64,000 nucleotides of DNA from Mesorhizobium sp. B2-3-12. Lineage in GTDB: Bacteria; Pseudomonadota; Alphaproteobacteria; Rhizobiales; Rhizobiaceae. Below, in pieces: positions 45,724 through 53,387 of this stretch. The first letter of the stretch is position 1, and each line of letters begins with the position of its first letter. A program made the position numbers and the translations under genes. Under the pieces are notes generated by a model. It saw nothing but the letters and a program-made list of their open reading frames with translations, ran no database searches and was not told the DNA's origin. Location of the stretch: the NCBI RefSeq assembly GCF_006442205.1, contig NZ_VFVR01000001.1:744001-808000 (forward strand), written 5' to 3'.

Positions 45724-46485
45724 ATGCGCAAGCTTCTCGTCATCGGCATCGGCGCCGGCAACCCCGACCACATGACCGTGCAGGCCATAACAGGCCTAAA
45801 CAGGGCGGACGTCCTGTTTATTCCGGACAAAGGCGCCAGGAAGAATGACCTTGCCGACCTGCGGCGCGAGATCTGCGACCGCTTCGTCACCAATCCGGCC
45901 TCACGCCGCGTCGAGTTCGACGTGCCGGTGCGCGCCGAGCCAACGTCTTCCTATCGCTCGACCGTCGACGATTGGCACGAAGCCATCGCGGCCATCTACG
46001 AGGGCCTGATCCGCGACGAGATTACCGGGGATGGCTGCGGCGCTTTCCTGATCTGGGGCGATCCCTCGCTTTACGACAGCGCCCTGCGCATCCTGGAGCG
46101 GGTTCGCCTGAGGGGCAATGTCGCCTTCGACCTCGAAGTCATCCCCGGCATAACAGCCATCCAGGCCCTGGCCGCCAGCCACAAGACGGCGCTGAACCGC
46201 ATCGGCGATTCCGTGCTGGTCACCACCGGCCGCCGCCTGGCCGAGGAAGGCATGCCGGAGAATGCCGGCAGCGCCGTCGTCCTGCTCGACGGCAAATGCG
46301 CCTTCACCACGCTTCCCGACCAGGATCTTTTCATCCAATGGGGCGCCTATCTCGGCACGCCGGATGAAATCATCATTTCCGGCCGCCTCGGCGATGTCGG
46401 TGAAGAGATCAAAAAGCGCCGCGAGGAAGCCCGCAAGGAGAAGGGCTGGATCATGGATACGTATTTGCTGCGAAAGCAGGAGTAA
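45724..46485 (+). CDS. cobF: Precorrin-6A synthase (deacetylating)
   Basis: CobF methylates C1 of the corrin ring and removes acetate in aerobic cobalamin synthesis. The 253-residue SAM-dependent methylase starts MRKLLVIGIGAGNPDHMTVQAI. It carries GDPSLYDSALRILERVR, EVIPGITAIQALAASHKTALNRIGDSVLVTTGRRL and WGAYLGTPDEIIISGRLGDVG. It is alone here, away from any other cob gene. A tandem repeat lies just upstream and a repeat hairpin just downstream. Confidence 0.93.
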   Translation: MRKLLVIGIGAGNPDHMTVQAITGLNRADVLFIPDKGARKNDLADLRREICDRFVTNPASRRVEFDVPVRAEPTSSYRSTVDDWHEAIAAIYEGLIRDEITGDGCGAFLIWGDPSLYDSALRILERVRLRGNVAFDLEVIPGITAIQALAASHKTALNRIGDSVLVTTGRRLAEEGMPENAGSAVVLLDGKCAFTTLPDQDLFIQWGAYLGTPDEIIISGRLGDVGEEIKKRREEARKEKGWIMDTYLLRKQE

Positions 46486-46488
46486 TGG

Positions 46489-46600
46489 GTAGTGAGTAGT
46501 GAGTAGTGAGTAGTGAGTAGTGAGGCCGCCTAATTCCCTACTGACTACTGACTACTGACTACTCCCTACTCCCTACCCTACTCCCTACTCCCTACTCTAC
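46489..46600. repeat. Heptamer repeat hairpin between cobF and modE
   Basis: Five perfect tandem copies of GTAGTGA (46489-46523) are followed by a 14-nt spacer, then CTACTGA three times and CTACTCC about four times with one slip (46538-46600). GTAG and CTAC cores pair across the two arrays, giving a long imperfect hairpin. The modE stop codon lies inside the second array. It may end both convergent transcripts. Confidence 0.85.
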
Positions 46601-46938
46601 CCCGCCTCGATCTCCGCCTGCAGTGCATCCATATGCGTCGCCGCCGCCGCGCTCGCCGCGCGTTCGATGGCGCGAAAACGGCTGACCACGGCCAGGCCGA
46701 CCGTCGTCAGTTGCGCGCCGCCGCCCTTGCGGCCGCCGGTCTGCGCCGCCACCAGCGGCTTGCCGAACACCCGGTTCATGTCCTCGACCAGGTCCCAGGC
46801 GTGCTTATAGGACATCTCCATGCCGCGCGCGGCGGCCGAGATCGAGCCGAAGGTGGCGATGTGCTCCAGGAGCTCGATCTTGCCAGGACCGATCCGTCCG
46901 TCCGGATCGAGATTTATCCGCAGGCTCAGCGATGGCAT
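46597..46938 (-). CDS. modE: ModE-type molybdate regulator, helix-turn-helix domain only
   Basis: The 113-residue protein is the N-terminal winged helix of ModE (GRIGPGKIELLEHIATFGSISAAARGMEMSYKHAWDLVEDMNRVFGKPLV, then TGGRKGGGAQLTTVGLAVVSRFRAIE). The C-terminal Mop/TOBE pair that binds molybdate in E. coli ModE is absent, so it cannot sense molybdate alone by the known mechanism. It follows modC on the same strand. A candidate ModE box lies in the gap before it. A single-domain molbindin is encoded nearby and may supply sensing. Confidence 0.88.
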   Translation of the reverse strand: MPSLSLRINLDPDGRIGPGKIELLEHIATFGSISAAARGMEMSYKHAWDLVEDMNRVFGKPLVAAQTGGRKGGGAQLTTVGLAVVSRFRAIERAASAAAATHMDALQAEIEAG

Positions 46939-46973
46939 TTATGGTCCTCCACGGTCGCTTCAGTCTCGACGAC

Positions 46974-46996
46974 CGTTATTCCAAAACAATATAGCG
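46974..46996. promoter_or_regulatory. Candidate ModE box upstream of modE
   Basis: On the minus strand CGCTATATT-GTTTTGG-AATAACG forms an imperfect palindrome resembling the ModE recognition pattern (TATA-type half sites). It lies 36 bp upstream of the modE start and just after the modC stop. Confidence 0.55.
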
Positions 46997-47012
46997 CCGG
47001 TCGCTGCCCCTG

Positions 47013-48125
47013 TCAGCCGTCGGCTCCGAGCGGCAAGCCGGCGCCGGTGTTGGCGCGGTCGAAGCTCACGGTCTTGACCACCGCGAAAACCTTGCCGCCG
47101 AGCCGCAGCTTCAGCGCCTGCCGCGACTGTTCGGTGATGCGGGCGAGCACGGTTGCGCCATTGCAGTCGATGCCGACCTCGACCGTCGGCCCCTCGCCCG
47201 GGCTGATCGCGACAATCGTGCCGGGCAGGATGTTGAGGGCGCTGAGGCCCGTCGGTTTCTCCGTGGCGATCATCACGTCGCGGGCGCGAATGCGGATACG
47301 CACGGAAGCCCCGGGCCTCATTTCAAGGCGCGGCACGCGGATCTCGCCGGCGGCCGAGCCGAGCACGGTCATGCCGAAAGCCTCGTCGTGACGCAGCACC
47401 TTGGTGTCCAGCACGGCCCCGCCTTCACCGCGCTCCTCGGACGGCAGCAGGTCAAGCCTTTGCATGACAGCCTCGGTCGGACCGCTGGCCGTGACCTTGC
47501 CCCGCGCCAGCATCACCACGTCGCTCGCCAGCCGGGCCACCTCGGCAACCGAATGGCTGACATAGACGATCGGGATCTTCGTCTCGTCGCGCAGCCGCTC
47601 GATATAGGGCAGGATCTCGGCCTTGCGCGCTTCGTCGAGCGAGGCCAACGGCTCGTCCATGAGCAGCAGCCTTGGGCTCGCAAGCAGCGCCCGGCCGATC
47701 GCCACCCGCTGTTTCTCGCCGCCCGAGAGCTTTGCCGGGCGCCTGTTCAGCAACGGCCCGATGCCGAGCAGTTCGACGACAGCGTCCACATCCGCGTAGC
47801 GTTCCGCCGCCGGCGTGAACCAGCGGCCGTAGCGCAGATTGCTCATCACGCTCATATGTGGAAACAGGCGTGCGTCCTGGAACACCATGCCGATGCGGCG
47901 CTTGTGCCTTGGTACGAAAATGCCGGCACCGGTGTCGACCAGCACGCGGCCATCGACCTCGATGCGGCCCTTGTCGGGCCGGATCAGCCCGGCGATCATA
48001 TTGATCAGCGTCGTCTTGCCGGAGCCCGAGGGTCCAAACAGCGCCGTCAGCCGCCCGGCGCTCTCGAAACGAGCGTCTATGGCGAAATCGTCAAGCCGGT
48101 GGCTGATGTCGACAAGCACGCTCAT
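47013..48125 (-). CDS. modC: Molybdate ABC transporter ATP-binding protein
   Basis: The 370-residue protein has an ABC domain (1-230): Walker A GPSGSGKTT, signature LSGGEKQRVAIGRALLASPRLLLMDEPLASLD, and a switch histidine in VYVSHSVAEV. A C-terminal Mop/TOBE domain (about 295-360) contains LNILPGTIVAISPGEGPTVEVGIDCNGATVLARITEQSRQALKL and probably gives molybdate feedback. It powers ModB for molybdate import. The start overlaps modB by four bases. Confidence 0.96.
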   Translation of the reverse strand: MSVLVDISHRLDDFAIDARFESAGRLTALFGPSGSGKTTLINMIAGLIRPDKGRIEVDGRVLVDTGAGIFVPRHKRRIGMVFQDARLFPHMSVMSNLRYGRWFTPAAERYADVDAVVELLGIGPLLNRRPAKLSGGEKQRVAIGRALLASPRLLLMDEPLASLDEARKAEILPYIERLRDETKIPIVYVSHSVAEVARLASDVVMLARGKVTASGPTEAVMQRLDLLPSEERGEGGAVLDTKVLRHDEAFGMTVLGSAAGEIRVPRLEMRPGASVRIRIRARDVMIATEKPTGLSALNILPGTIVAISPGEGPTVEVGIDCNGATVLARITEQSRQALKLRLGGKVFAVVKTVSFDRANTGAGLPLGADG

Positions 48126-48826
48126 TCGATGTCCATCCGCCGCCCGACGCGCCGCGCCAGCACTTCCGAGGCGACCAGTGCCGCCATCGAGATGACGATG
48201 GAAATCAGCGTCAGCCGCAGCGCCCCGTCATCGCCGCCCGGCACCTGGGTAAAGGTATAGATCGCCGACGGCAGAGTCTGCGTCTCGCCAGGGATGTTGG
48301 AGACAAAAGTGATGGTCGCGCCGAACTCGCCCATCGCCTTGGCGAACGACAAGATGGCGCCGGCAATCAGCCCGGGCAGGATCAGCGGCAGCGTGATGGT
48401 GCCGAACACCCACAAAGGGTTGGCGCCGAGCGTGCCCGCCGCCGCCTCCATCTTGCGGTCGACCGCCTCGATCGACAGCCGGATCGCCCGCACCATCAGG
48501 GGAAAGCCCATGACGCCGCAGGCGAGCGCCGCGCCCGTCCAGCGAAACGAGAAGACGATGCCGAAATGGTCGGCCAGGAAGGCGCCGGCCGGACCGCGTT
48601 TACCGAAAGCCAGAAGCAGGAGATAACCGGTCACCACCGGCGGCAGGATCAGAGGCAGGTGCACCAGCCCGTTGAGCAGTGTCTTGCCCCAGAATTTCCC
48701 CCGGGCAAGCAGCAGTGCGATCGCTATGCCCGGCGGCAGGCTGGCGAGCATCGCCACCGTCGCCACCTTGATGGACAGCCGGACCGCATTCCATTCGTCG
48801 GGAGTGAGGTCCAGCAGCCAGTTCAT
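48122..48826 (-). CDS. modB: Molybdate ABC transporter permease
   Basis: The 234-residue inner-membrane permease has five or six hydrophobic helices. The coupling motif is EAAAGTLGANPLWVFGTITLPLILPGLIAGAILSFAKAMGEFGAT, in the EAA-loop position. It forms the channel for molybdate together with ModC and the binding protein ModA. It lies between modA (25-nt gap) and modC (ATGA overlap). Confidence 0.96.
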   Translation of the reverse strand: MNWLLDLTPDEWNAVRLSIKVATVAMLASLPPGIAIALLLARGKFWGKTLLNGLVHLPLILPPVVTGYLLLLAFGKRGPAGAFLADHFGIVFSFRWTGAALACGVMGFPLMVRAIRLSIEAVDRKMEAAAGTLGANPLWVFGTITLPLILPGLIAGAILSFAKAMGEFGATITFVSNIPGETQTLPSAIYTFTQVPGGDDGALRLTLISIVISMAALVASEVLARRVGRRMDIE

Positions 48827-48851
48827 CGTGCGGTATCAGGGCCTTTCGAAC

Positions 48852-49646
48852 TCAGTTGCTCGGCGTGAGCACGGTAAAACCCTGTTCCTTGAAGAGCGTG
48901 CCGGCCTTGGCGGACTGCAGGCATTTCAGGAAGGCCGGCGTTTCCTTGTCCTTCGAATCGGCGGTCTGGGCAACCGGATAGATGATCGGCGGATGTGAAT
49001 CCTCGGGGAAGGTGCCGACCACCTTGACGCCCTTTTCGGCATGCGCATCGGTGGCATAGACGATGCCGAGGGCGGCCTCGCCCGTCGACACCAGTTTCAG
49101 CGCCGCACGCACATTCTCGGCCTGTGCAACCTTGGCCTCCACCGAGGACCAGACGCCGAGCGATTCGAGTGCAGCCTTGCCGTATTTGCCGGCCGGCACC
49201 GCCTTGAAGTCGCCCATGGCGAGCTTGCCGTCGCCAACCAGCTTGGCGAGGTCAAAACCCTTCTCGATCTTGGTTTCGACCGTCGAGTCCTTCGGCGCCA
49301 CCAGCACGATCTCGTTGCCGAGCAGCTTCACTTCGGTGTCGGGCTTGGTCAGCTTCTTGTCGGAGAGATATTTCATCCAGTCGAGATCGGCCGAGATGAA
49401 GACGTCGGCCGGTGCGCCGCCCTCGATCTGCTTGGCCAATGCCGAACTCGCGGCATAGGAAACGGTCGCGGCTTCGCCGACATCGGCCTCGCAGGCCTTG
49501 TTCACCGCATCGAGCGCATCCTTGAGGCTGGCTGCGGCAAACACTACCACCTTGTCCTCCGCGTGCGCTGCCGGCACCGGGGCCATGAATGTCGCTGCAA
49601 AACCGCCAATGGCGATCGCCCTCAACCCGAAACCTATGCGCGTCAT
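48852..49646 (-). CDS. modA: Periplasmic molybdate-binding protein
   Basis: The 264-residue protein starts at MTRIGFGLRAIAIGGFAATFMAPVPAAHA, a signal peptide, then EDKVVVFAAASLKDALDAV, the ModA opening with the ligand-binding serine. SYAASSALAKQIEGGAPADVFISAD, AALKLVSTGEAALGIVYATDA and YPVAQTADS are conserved pocket segments. It captures molybdate for ModBC. A candidate ModE site lies 54-71 bp upstream. Confidence 0.96.
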   Translation of the reverse strand: MTRIGFGLRAIAIGGFAATFMAPVPAAHAEDKVVVFAAASLKDALDAVNKACEADVGEAATVSYAASSALAKQIEGGAPADVFISADLDWMKYLSDKKLTKPDTEVKLLGNEIVLVAPKDSTVETKIEKGFDLAKLVGDGKLAMGDFKAVPAGKYGKAALESLGVWSSVEAKVAQAENVRAALKLVSTGEAALGIVYATDAHAEKGVKVVGTFPEDSHPPIIYPVAQTADSKDKETPAFLKCLQSAKAGTLFKEQGFTVLTPSN

Positions 49647-49699
49647 CGAAAACTCTCCCTGGGTCCAAAAATCCGATCGGCTCGAAGCCTGTGGACCGA

Positions 49700-49717
49700 T
49701 ATATCCGCATGGATATA
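49700..49717. promoter_or_regulatory. Candidate ModE operator upstream of modA
   Basis: TATATCC-GCAT-GGATATA is a perfect 7-bp inverted repeat in the divergent region between modA and the molbindin gene. The TATA-rich half sites suit ModE, though the spacing differs from the box at 46974. Confidence 0.5.
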
Positions 49718-49821
49718 ACAAGGGAAGGCCCGCCCCGCCGAAACTCCATCTGGTCTTCTGGGTGGTGCGGCGCGATTGTTCTGATAAGACGACCGCGGAA
49801 CAGACCGCGAAAGGAACGCCA

Positions 49822-50031
49822 ATGAAGATCAGCGCCCGCAACGTCCTCAAGGGGACGATCACCGAAATCGTCAAGGGAGCCACCACCTCGCATGTCCGGA
49901 TCGACATCGGTGGCGGCACTGTCGTCACCGCCTCGATCACCAACGAGGCCGTCGCCGATCTCAAGCTCAAAAAGGGCAAGCAGGCCTATGCCGTGGTCAA
50001 GGCGTCGGACGTGATGGTTGGCATCGACTGA
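49822..50031 (+). CDS. mop: Single-domain molbindin (Mop)
   Basis: The 69-residue protein MKISARNVLKGTITEIVKGATTSHVRIDIGGGTVVTASITNEAV is one complete Mop domain. Molbindins assemble into hexamers that bind several molybdate ions in the cytoplasm, as a store or sensor. It is divergent from modA and convergent with thyA. With a ModE that lacks Mop domains 3 kb away, it may take part in sensing. That link is inference. Confidence 0.92.
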   Translation: MKISARNVLKGTITEIVKGATTSHVRIDIGGGTVVTASITNEAVADLKLKKGKQAYAVVKASDVMVGID

Positions 50032-50043
50032 GAAAGCCGCGGC

Positions 50044-50838
50044 TCAGACCGCGATGGGCGCCTTGATCGAGGCGTCGGCGACGTAGTTTTCCAGGCGGAA
50101 ATCCTCGAAGCGGAAAGCGAACAGGTCTTTCACGTCAGGATTGATCCACATCGTCGGCAGCGCCCTCGGCGTGCGCCGCAACTGTTCGCGCGCCTGCTCG
50201 AAATGGTTCGAGTAGAGATGGGCGTCGCCGAGCGTGTGGACGAAATCACCCGGCTTCAACCCGGTCACCCGCGCCACCATCAGCGTCAGAAGCGCATAGG
50301 ACGCGATGTTGAACGGCACGCCGAGGAAGATATCGGCGGAGCGCTGGTAGAGCTGGCAGGAAAGCCGGCCCTCCGAGACGTAGAACTGGAACAGGCAGTG
50401 GCAGGGCGGCAGCGCCATGGCTTCCACCTCGGCGGGATTCCAGGCCGAGACGATCAGCCGCCGCGACTGAGGATTGCGGCGTATCTCCTTGAGAAGATTG
50501 GCAATCTGATCGATCGATCCGCCGTGACCGTCCGGCCAGGAGCGCCATTGCTTGCCATAGACCGGGCCGAGGTCGCCATTCTCGTCGGCCCATTCGTCCC
50601 AGATCGTAACGCCGTTGTCGGTCAGATATTTGATATTGGTGTCGCCGGCCAGGAACCACAGCAGCTCATGGATGATCGACTTCAGATGCAGCTTCTTGGT
50701 GGTGGTGACGGGAAAGCCACGCGCCAGGTCGAACCGCATCTGGTAGCCGAACACGGAGCGCGTGCCGGTGCCGGTGCGGTCGCCGCGATCGGCGCCGTTT
50801 TCCAACACATGCTGCAAGAGGTCTAGATACTGGCGCAT
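50044..50838 (-). CDS. thyA: Thymidylate synthase
   Basis: ThyA makes dTMP from dUMP with methylenetetrahydrofolate, producing dihydrofolate for FolA. The 264-residue protein has the standard E. coli-type length and motifs: [30 protein letters not shown], the active-site cysteine in [13 protein letters not shown] and the dUMP-binding [37 protein letters not shown]. It ends APIAV as in other bacteria. A rhizobial repeat element lies upstream. Confidence 0.97.
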   Translation of the reverse strand: MRQYLDLLQHVLENGADRGDRTGTGTRSVFGYQMRFDLARGFPVTTTKKLHLKSIIHELLWFLAGDTNIKYLTDNGVTIWDEWADENGDLGPVYGKQWRSWPDGHGGSIDQIANLLKEIRRNPQSRRLIVSAWNPAEVEAMALPPCHCLFQFYVSEGRLSCQLYQRSADIFLGVPFNIASYALLTLMVARVTGLKPGDFVHTLGDAHLYSNHFEQAREQLRRTPRALPTMWINPDVKDLFAFRFEDFRLENYVADASIKAPIAV

Positions 50839-51259
50839 CGGTTCCGGCTCGATTCGAGTATTTGGGCATTATAGCGGCCAGACCGGCGGCCGAACACAGC
50901 AAAACGGTACTAAGCGACGCTTGCCCCACCACTCTTTCCAGCGTCGGCGCTGCCCCTCATTGCCCTGCCGGGCATTTCTCCCCGTATAGTGACGGAGAGA
51001 AAGAAGCTGGCCGCTACGCTGGCGCCCTTTTTGCAACGTTGGTCATTGGCGAAATCATCGATGACAGATCCCCTCTCCCCGTCATTATACGGGGAATTGA
51101 GGAATGGTCCGCGTAGCGGATGAAAAGCCAACTGCTTGGCTTTTCGAATGACGAGTGCCGGCAGCCAGGTGAGGGGCGGTGCAAACCCCCGACAAAGCGA
51201 AAATAAAAGCTGGAGCGGCTATTCTGCCGTACCAGCCTTCGCAAACTGATGCGCGAGCG
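50839..51259. repeat. RIME-like palindromic mosaic element between thyA and the DUF2853 gene
   Basis: This gene-free gap holds a composite inverted-repeat element at about 50949-51180. The outer arms are CTGCCCCTCATTGCCCTG (50950) and CAGCCAGGTGAGGGGCG (ending 51178), diverged complements of each other. Inside are hairpins CCCCGT-N6-ACGGGG (about 51077-51094) and AAAAGCCAA-CTGC-TTGGCTTTT (51123-51144), plus TCTCCCCGTATAGTGACGGA. The motif style matches rhizobial intergenic mosaic elements. Open frames inside it are chance. Confidence 0.7.
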
Positions 51260-51571
51260 TCACAGGGAAGCGAGCTTGCCCAGATCCTTGGCCACCAGAT
51301 AGTAGAAGGTCACGCGGCCCTTGCTGTGATCCGCGGCCATCGCCTTGCAGGTCTTCTCGATCGCCGCATCGGCCTTCGCCCCGTCGCTGACGCCGAGCTT
51401 CTTGGCCACCCAGCTCTCCTTGACGCGCTCGAGCTCCTTCGGGTCCGTGCAGGACACCAGCGAGGAGTCGCGGTTCCTGAGCGCAATGCCCAGATGCTTG
51501 ACGATCTTTTCGACCACGTCGGCGCTTGCCGCGCCGTCATACTTCTTCACATCCGCAAGATAGTCGGCCAT
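51260..51571 (-). CDS. DUF2853 protein
   Basis: The 103-residue cytoplasmic protein MADYLADVKKYDGAASADVVEKIVKHLGIALRNRDSSLV, with RVKESWVAKKLGV and ATYYLV-like RVTFYYLVAKDLGKL, belongs to DUF2853. The family has a known small helical fold and no assigned function. It starts at ATG 51571 behind GAGGGG. It is divergent from ssrA. Confidence 0.85.
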   Translation of the reverse strand: MADYLADVKKYDGAASADVVEKIVKHLGIALRNRDSSLVSCTDPKELERVKESWVAKKLGVSDGAKADAAIEKTCKAMAADHSKGRVTFYYLVAKDLGKLASL

Positions 51572-51766
51572 CAAAAATTCCCCTCGTCGGCGCCACCGAT
51601 CCGATCGATGAGGGCTGTGGCGCGCTTCGCAATTTGTGCGCTAGGTCGGTAACTCCTCACCGCCGCAAAGCTTCGGTTGAGACCGCGCCCAAGTCAACCC
51701 ATGCCGTCGCGATTTGACACAGGCACAAAGCCCCATTGCGGTCTTTCATTTCTCGCCGCCACCCCC

Positions 51767-51772
51767 TATATT
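51767..51772 (+). promoter_or_regulatory. Probable ssrA promoter -10 element
   Basis: TATATT lies about 10 bp before the expected 5' end of the tmRNA acceptor piece. TTTCAT at 51744-51749, with a 17-bp spacer, is a possible weak -35. Confidence 0.4.
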
Positions 51773-51778
51773 CGTTTT

Positions 51779-52095
51779 GTCGGCTTGACCGACTATGGCG
51801 ATAAATGGGCGATGAAATAAGCCGTTCGGACCCGGGGGCGGTACCCGGCGCCTCCACCAAAAGCCGCTGTCGAGGACAGAGCGGTTTTTGATGGGGGCGA
51901 AATAGGATCGACGAAGGTGTAAAGATCGTACTTTTGCCCGGCATTGTACCACCGTCATCGGGCTAAACTTATAGTTGCCAACGACAACTATGCGGAAGCA
52001 CGTCTCGCTGCTTAATGCAGTGCGATAGCTTCAAATCAAGCCCTAGGGGTTCGCACTTCTAGGCGGGGTTCGGAGGTACCTGGCAACAGAAACCT
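51779..52095 (+). ncRNA. ssrA: Two-piece (circularly permuted) tmRNA
   Basis: The acceptor piece comes first and ends GCGCCTCCACCA at 51859. A spacer of about 33 nt (51860-51892) follows, then the coding piece starting GGGGGCGAAATAGGATCGACG at 51893. The two ends pair over seven base pairs with a G-U at the third position (G51895, U51853), the alanine identity element. The tag frame is 51977-52015, reading ANDNYAEARLAA and stop, preceded by TTATAGTT. The coding piece ends near the GGAGGT/ACCTCC hairpin around 52060-52093. Both ends are approximate. It rescues stalled ribosomes. Confidence 0.93.
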
Positions 52096-52202
52096 CCACT
52101 TCTCCCCTCTCGATATCATCACGCAACGGCAGGCTCGCACCGGCCGGCTTCGCATGGCCGTTGGGGCGCGAAACCGTCGCGCATTCTCCCCATGGACAAG
52201 AG

Positions 52203-52769
52203 ATGCAAAACGATCTCGATCGATTCTTCGTGCTGACCGGCGGTCCGGGTTCCGGCAAGACCACTTTGATCGAAGCCTTGCGTCGAGCAGGCTTTGCGAC
52301 ATCCGTCGAGGCGGGACGCGGCATCATCCGAGACCAATCCGCCATCGGTGGAACGGCCCTGCCCTGGAGCGATCGCGCATTGTTCGCCGAACTGATGCTG
52401 TCTTGGGAGATGCGCTCGTATCGGAATGCGAGCGAACAGGAAGGGCCCGTCTTTTTCGACCGCGGCGTGGCCGACACGCTCGGCTACCTCAGGCTTTGCG
52501 GCCTGCCGGTGCCCGATCATGCCGTCAACGCGGCGGAAAAAATCCGCTATGCGCGCCGCGTCTTCATTGCCCCACCCTGGCCGGAAATCTTCGCGCAGGA
52601 CGAAGAACGCAAGCAAACGCTCGACGAGGCCGAGCGCACCTATCACGCGCTGGTCGGCGTCTACACGGAACTGGGCTATGAACTGGTGACCTTGCCGCTT
52701 GCCCCAGTCGAGGAACGTATACGCTTCCTCCTCGACGCTGCTGGATTGCCGCCGACGTCGCGGACATAA
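52203..52769 (+). CDS. AAA-type NTPase/kinase-like protein
   Basis: The 188-residue protein starts MQNDLDRFFVLTGGPGSGKTTLIEALRRAGF, with a P-loop at residues 13-20. FFDRGVADTLGYLRLCGLP is a DRG-type Walker B segment, and DEAERTYHALVGVYTELGYELVTLPLAPVEERIRFLL closes the AAA_28-like fold. Relatives are predicted nucleotide or metabolite kinases with no proven substrate. It follows ssrA and stands alone. Confidence 0.8.
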   Translation: MQNDLDRFFVLTGGPGSGKTTLIEALRRAGFATSVEAGRGIIRDQSAIGGTALPWSDRALFAELMLSWEMRSYRNASEQEGPVFFDRGVADTLGYLRLCGLPVPDHAVNAAEKIRYARRVFIAPPWPEIFAQDEERKQTLDEAERTYHALVGVYTELGYELVTLPLAPVEERIRFLLDAAGLPPTSRT

Positions 52770-52859
52770 AGAGGTCGGAGAAATCCGGCCCTTTCCTGTG
52801 CGTTGTTGGGCCAGGCGATGCCTTGTAGACTGAAACGACACCCCTTGGAGATCGGAAAT

Positions 52860-53297
52860 ATGGCGCTCAAGCGAATGGACAACGTGGGAATCGTCGTCGA
52901 GGACCTCGCGGCGACGATTGATTTCTTTCGCGAACTCGGCCTCGAACTCGAAGGGCGGGCCACGGTCGAAGGAGAATGGGCCGGGCGTGTCACCGGACTG
53001 GGCGATCAGCATGTCGAGATCGCCATGATGCGTACGCCGGACGGCCACAGCCGGCTGGAGCTCTCCCGCTTCCTCAGGCCGACCGTCGTCGAGGATCACC
53101 GGGATGCCCCGGTCAACGCCTTGGGCTACCTGCGCGTCATGTTCACCGTGGACGACATCGACGCTACGCTTGAAAGGCTCCGCACGCGCGGTGCGCAGCT
53201 CGTGGGCGAAGTGGTCGAATACCAGGACGTGTATCGGCTCTGCTATATCCGTGGGCCTGGCGGACTTCTCATCGGCCTCGCTCAGGAACTCGGCTGA
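52860..53297 (+). CDS. VOC-superfamily (glyoxalase-like) protein
   Basis: The 145-residue protein starts MALKRMDNVGIVVEDLAATIDFFRELGLELEGR behind GGAGA. It has paired beta-alpha-beta-beta-beta units with GDQHVEIAMMRTPDGHSRLELSRF and YRLCYIRGPGGLLIGLAQELG, including the usual metal-ligand positions. VOC enzymes are metal-dependent lyases, isomerases or dioxygenases, or drug-binding proteins. The substrate is unknown. Confidence 0.88.
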   Translation: MALKRMDNVGIVVEDLAATIDFFRELGLELEGRATVEGEWAGRVTGLGDQHVEIAMMRTPDGHSRLELSRFLRPTVVEDHRDAPVNALGYLRVMFTVDDIDATLERLRTRGAQLVGEVVEYQDVYRLCYIRGPGGLLIGLAQELG

Positions 53298-53339
53298 GCG
53301 CGTCAGCCGGACAGCAGTCTTGTGCCGGATGCCCTGCAC

Positions 53340-53367
53340 AAAAAAGGCCGGGATCGACCCGGCCTTT
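53340..53367. terminator. Terminator between VOC and Bcr/CflA genes
   Basis: GGCCGGG-ATCGA-CCCGGCC is flanked by A6 on the left and TTT on the right, a 10-bp stem counting the A-T pairs. On the minus strand the stem is followed by T6, a strong intrinsic terminator for the efflux gene. It also works weakly for the VOC gene. Confidence 0.85.
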
Positions 53368-53387
53368 CCCGCTTCAGTGAGCCGTGC

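Noticed and set aside
46489-46600. Repeat array as a CRISPR
   Set aside because: The units are seven bases, contiguous and without spacers, and no cas genes are present.
51714-51719. TTGACA as the ssrA -35 element
   Set aside because: It lies 47 bp from the TATATT -10, and no -10-like hexamer sits 17 bp downstream of it.
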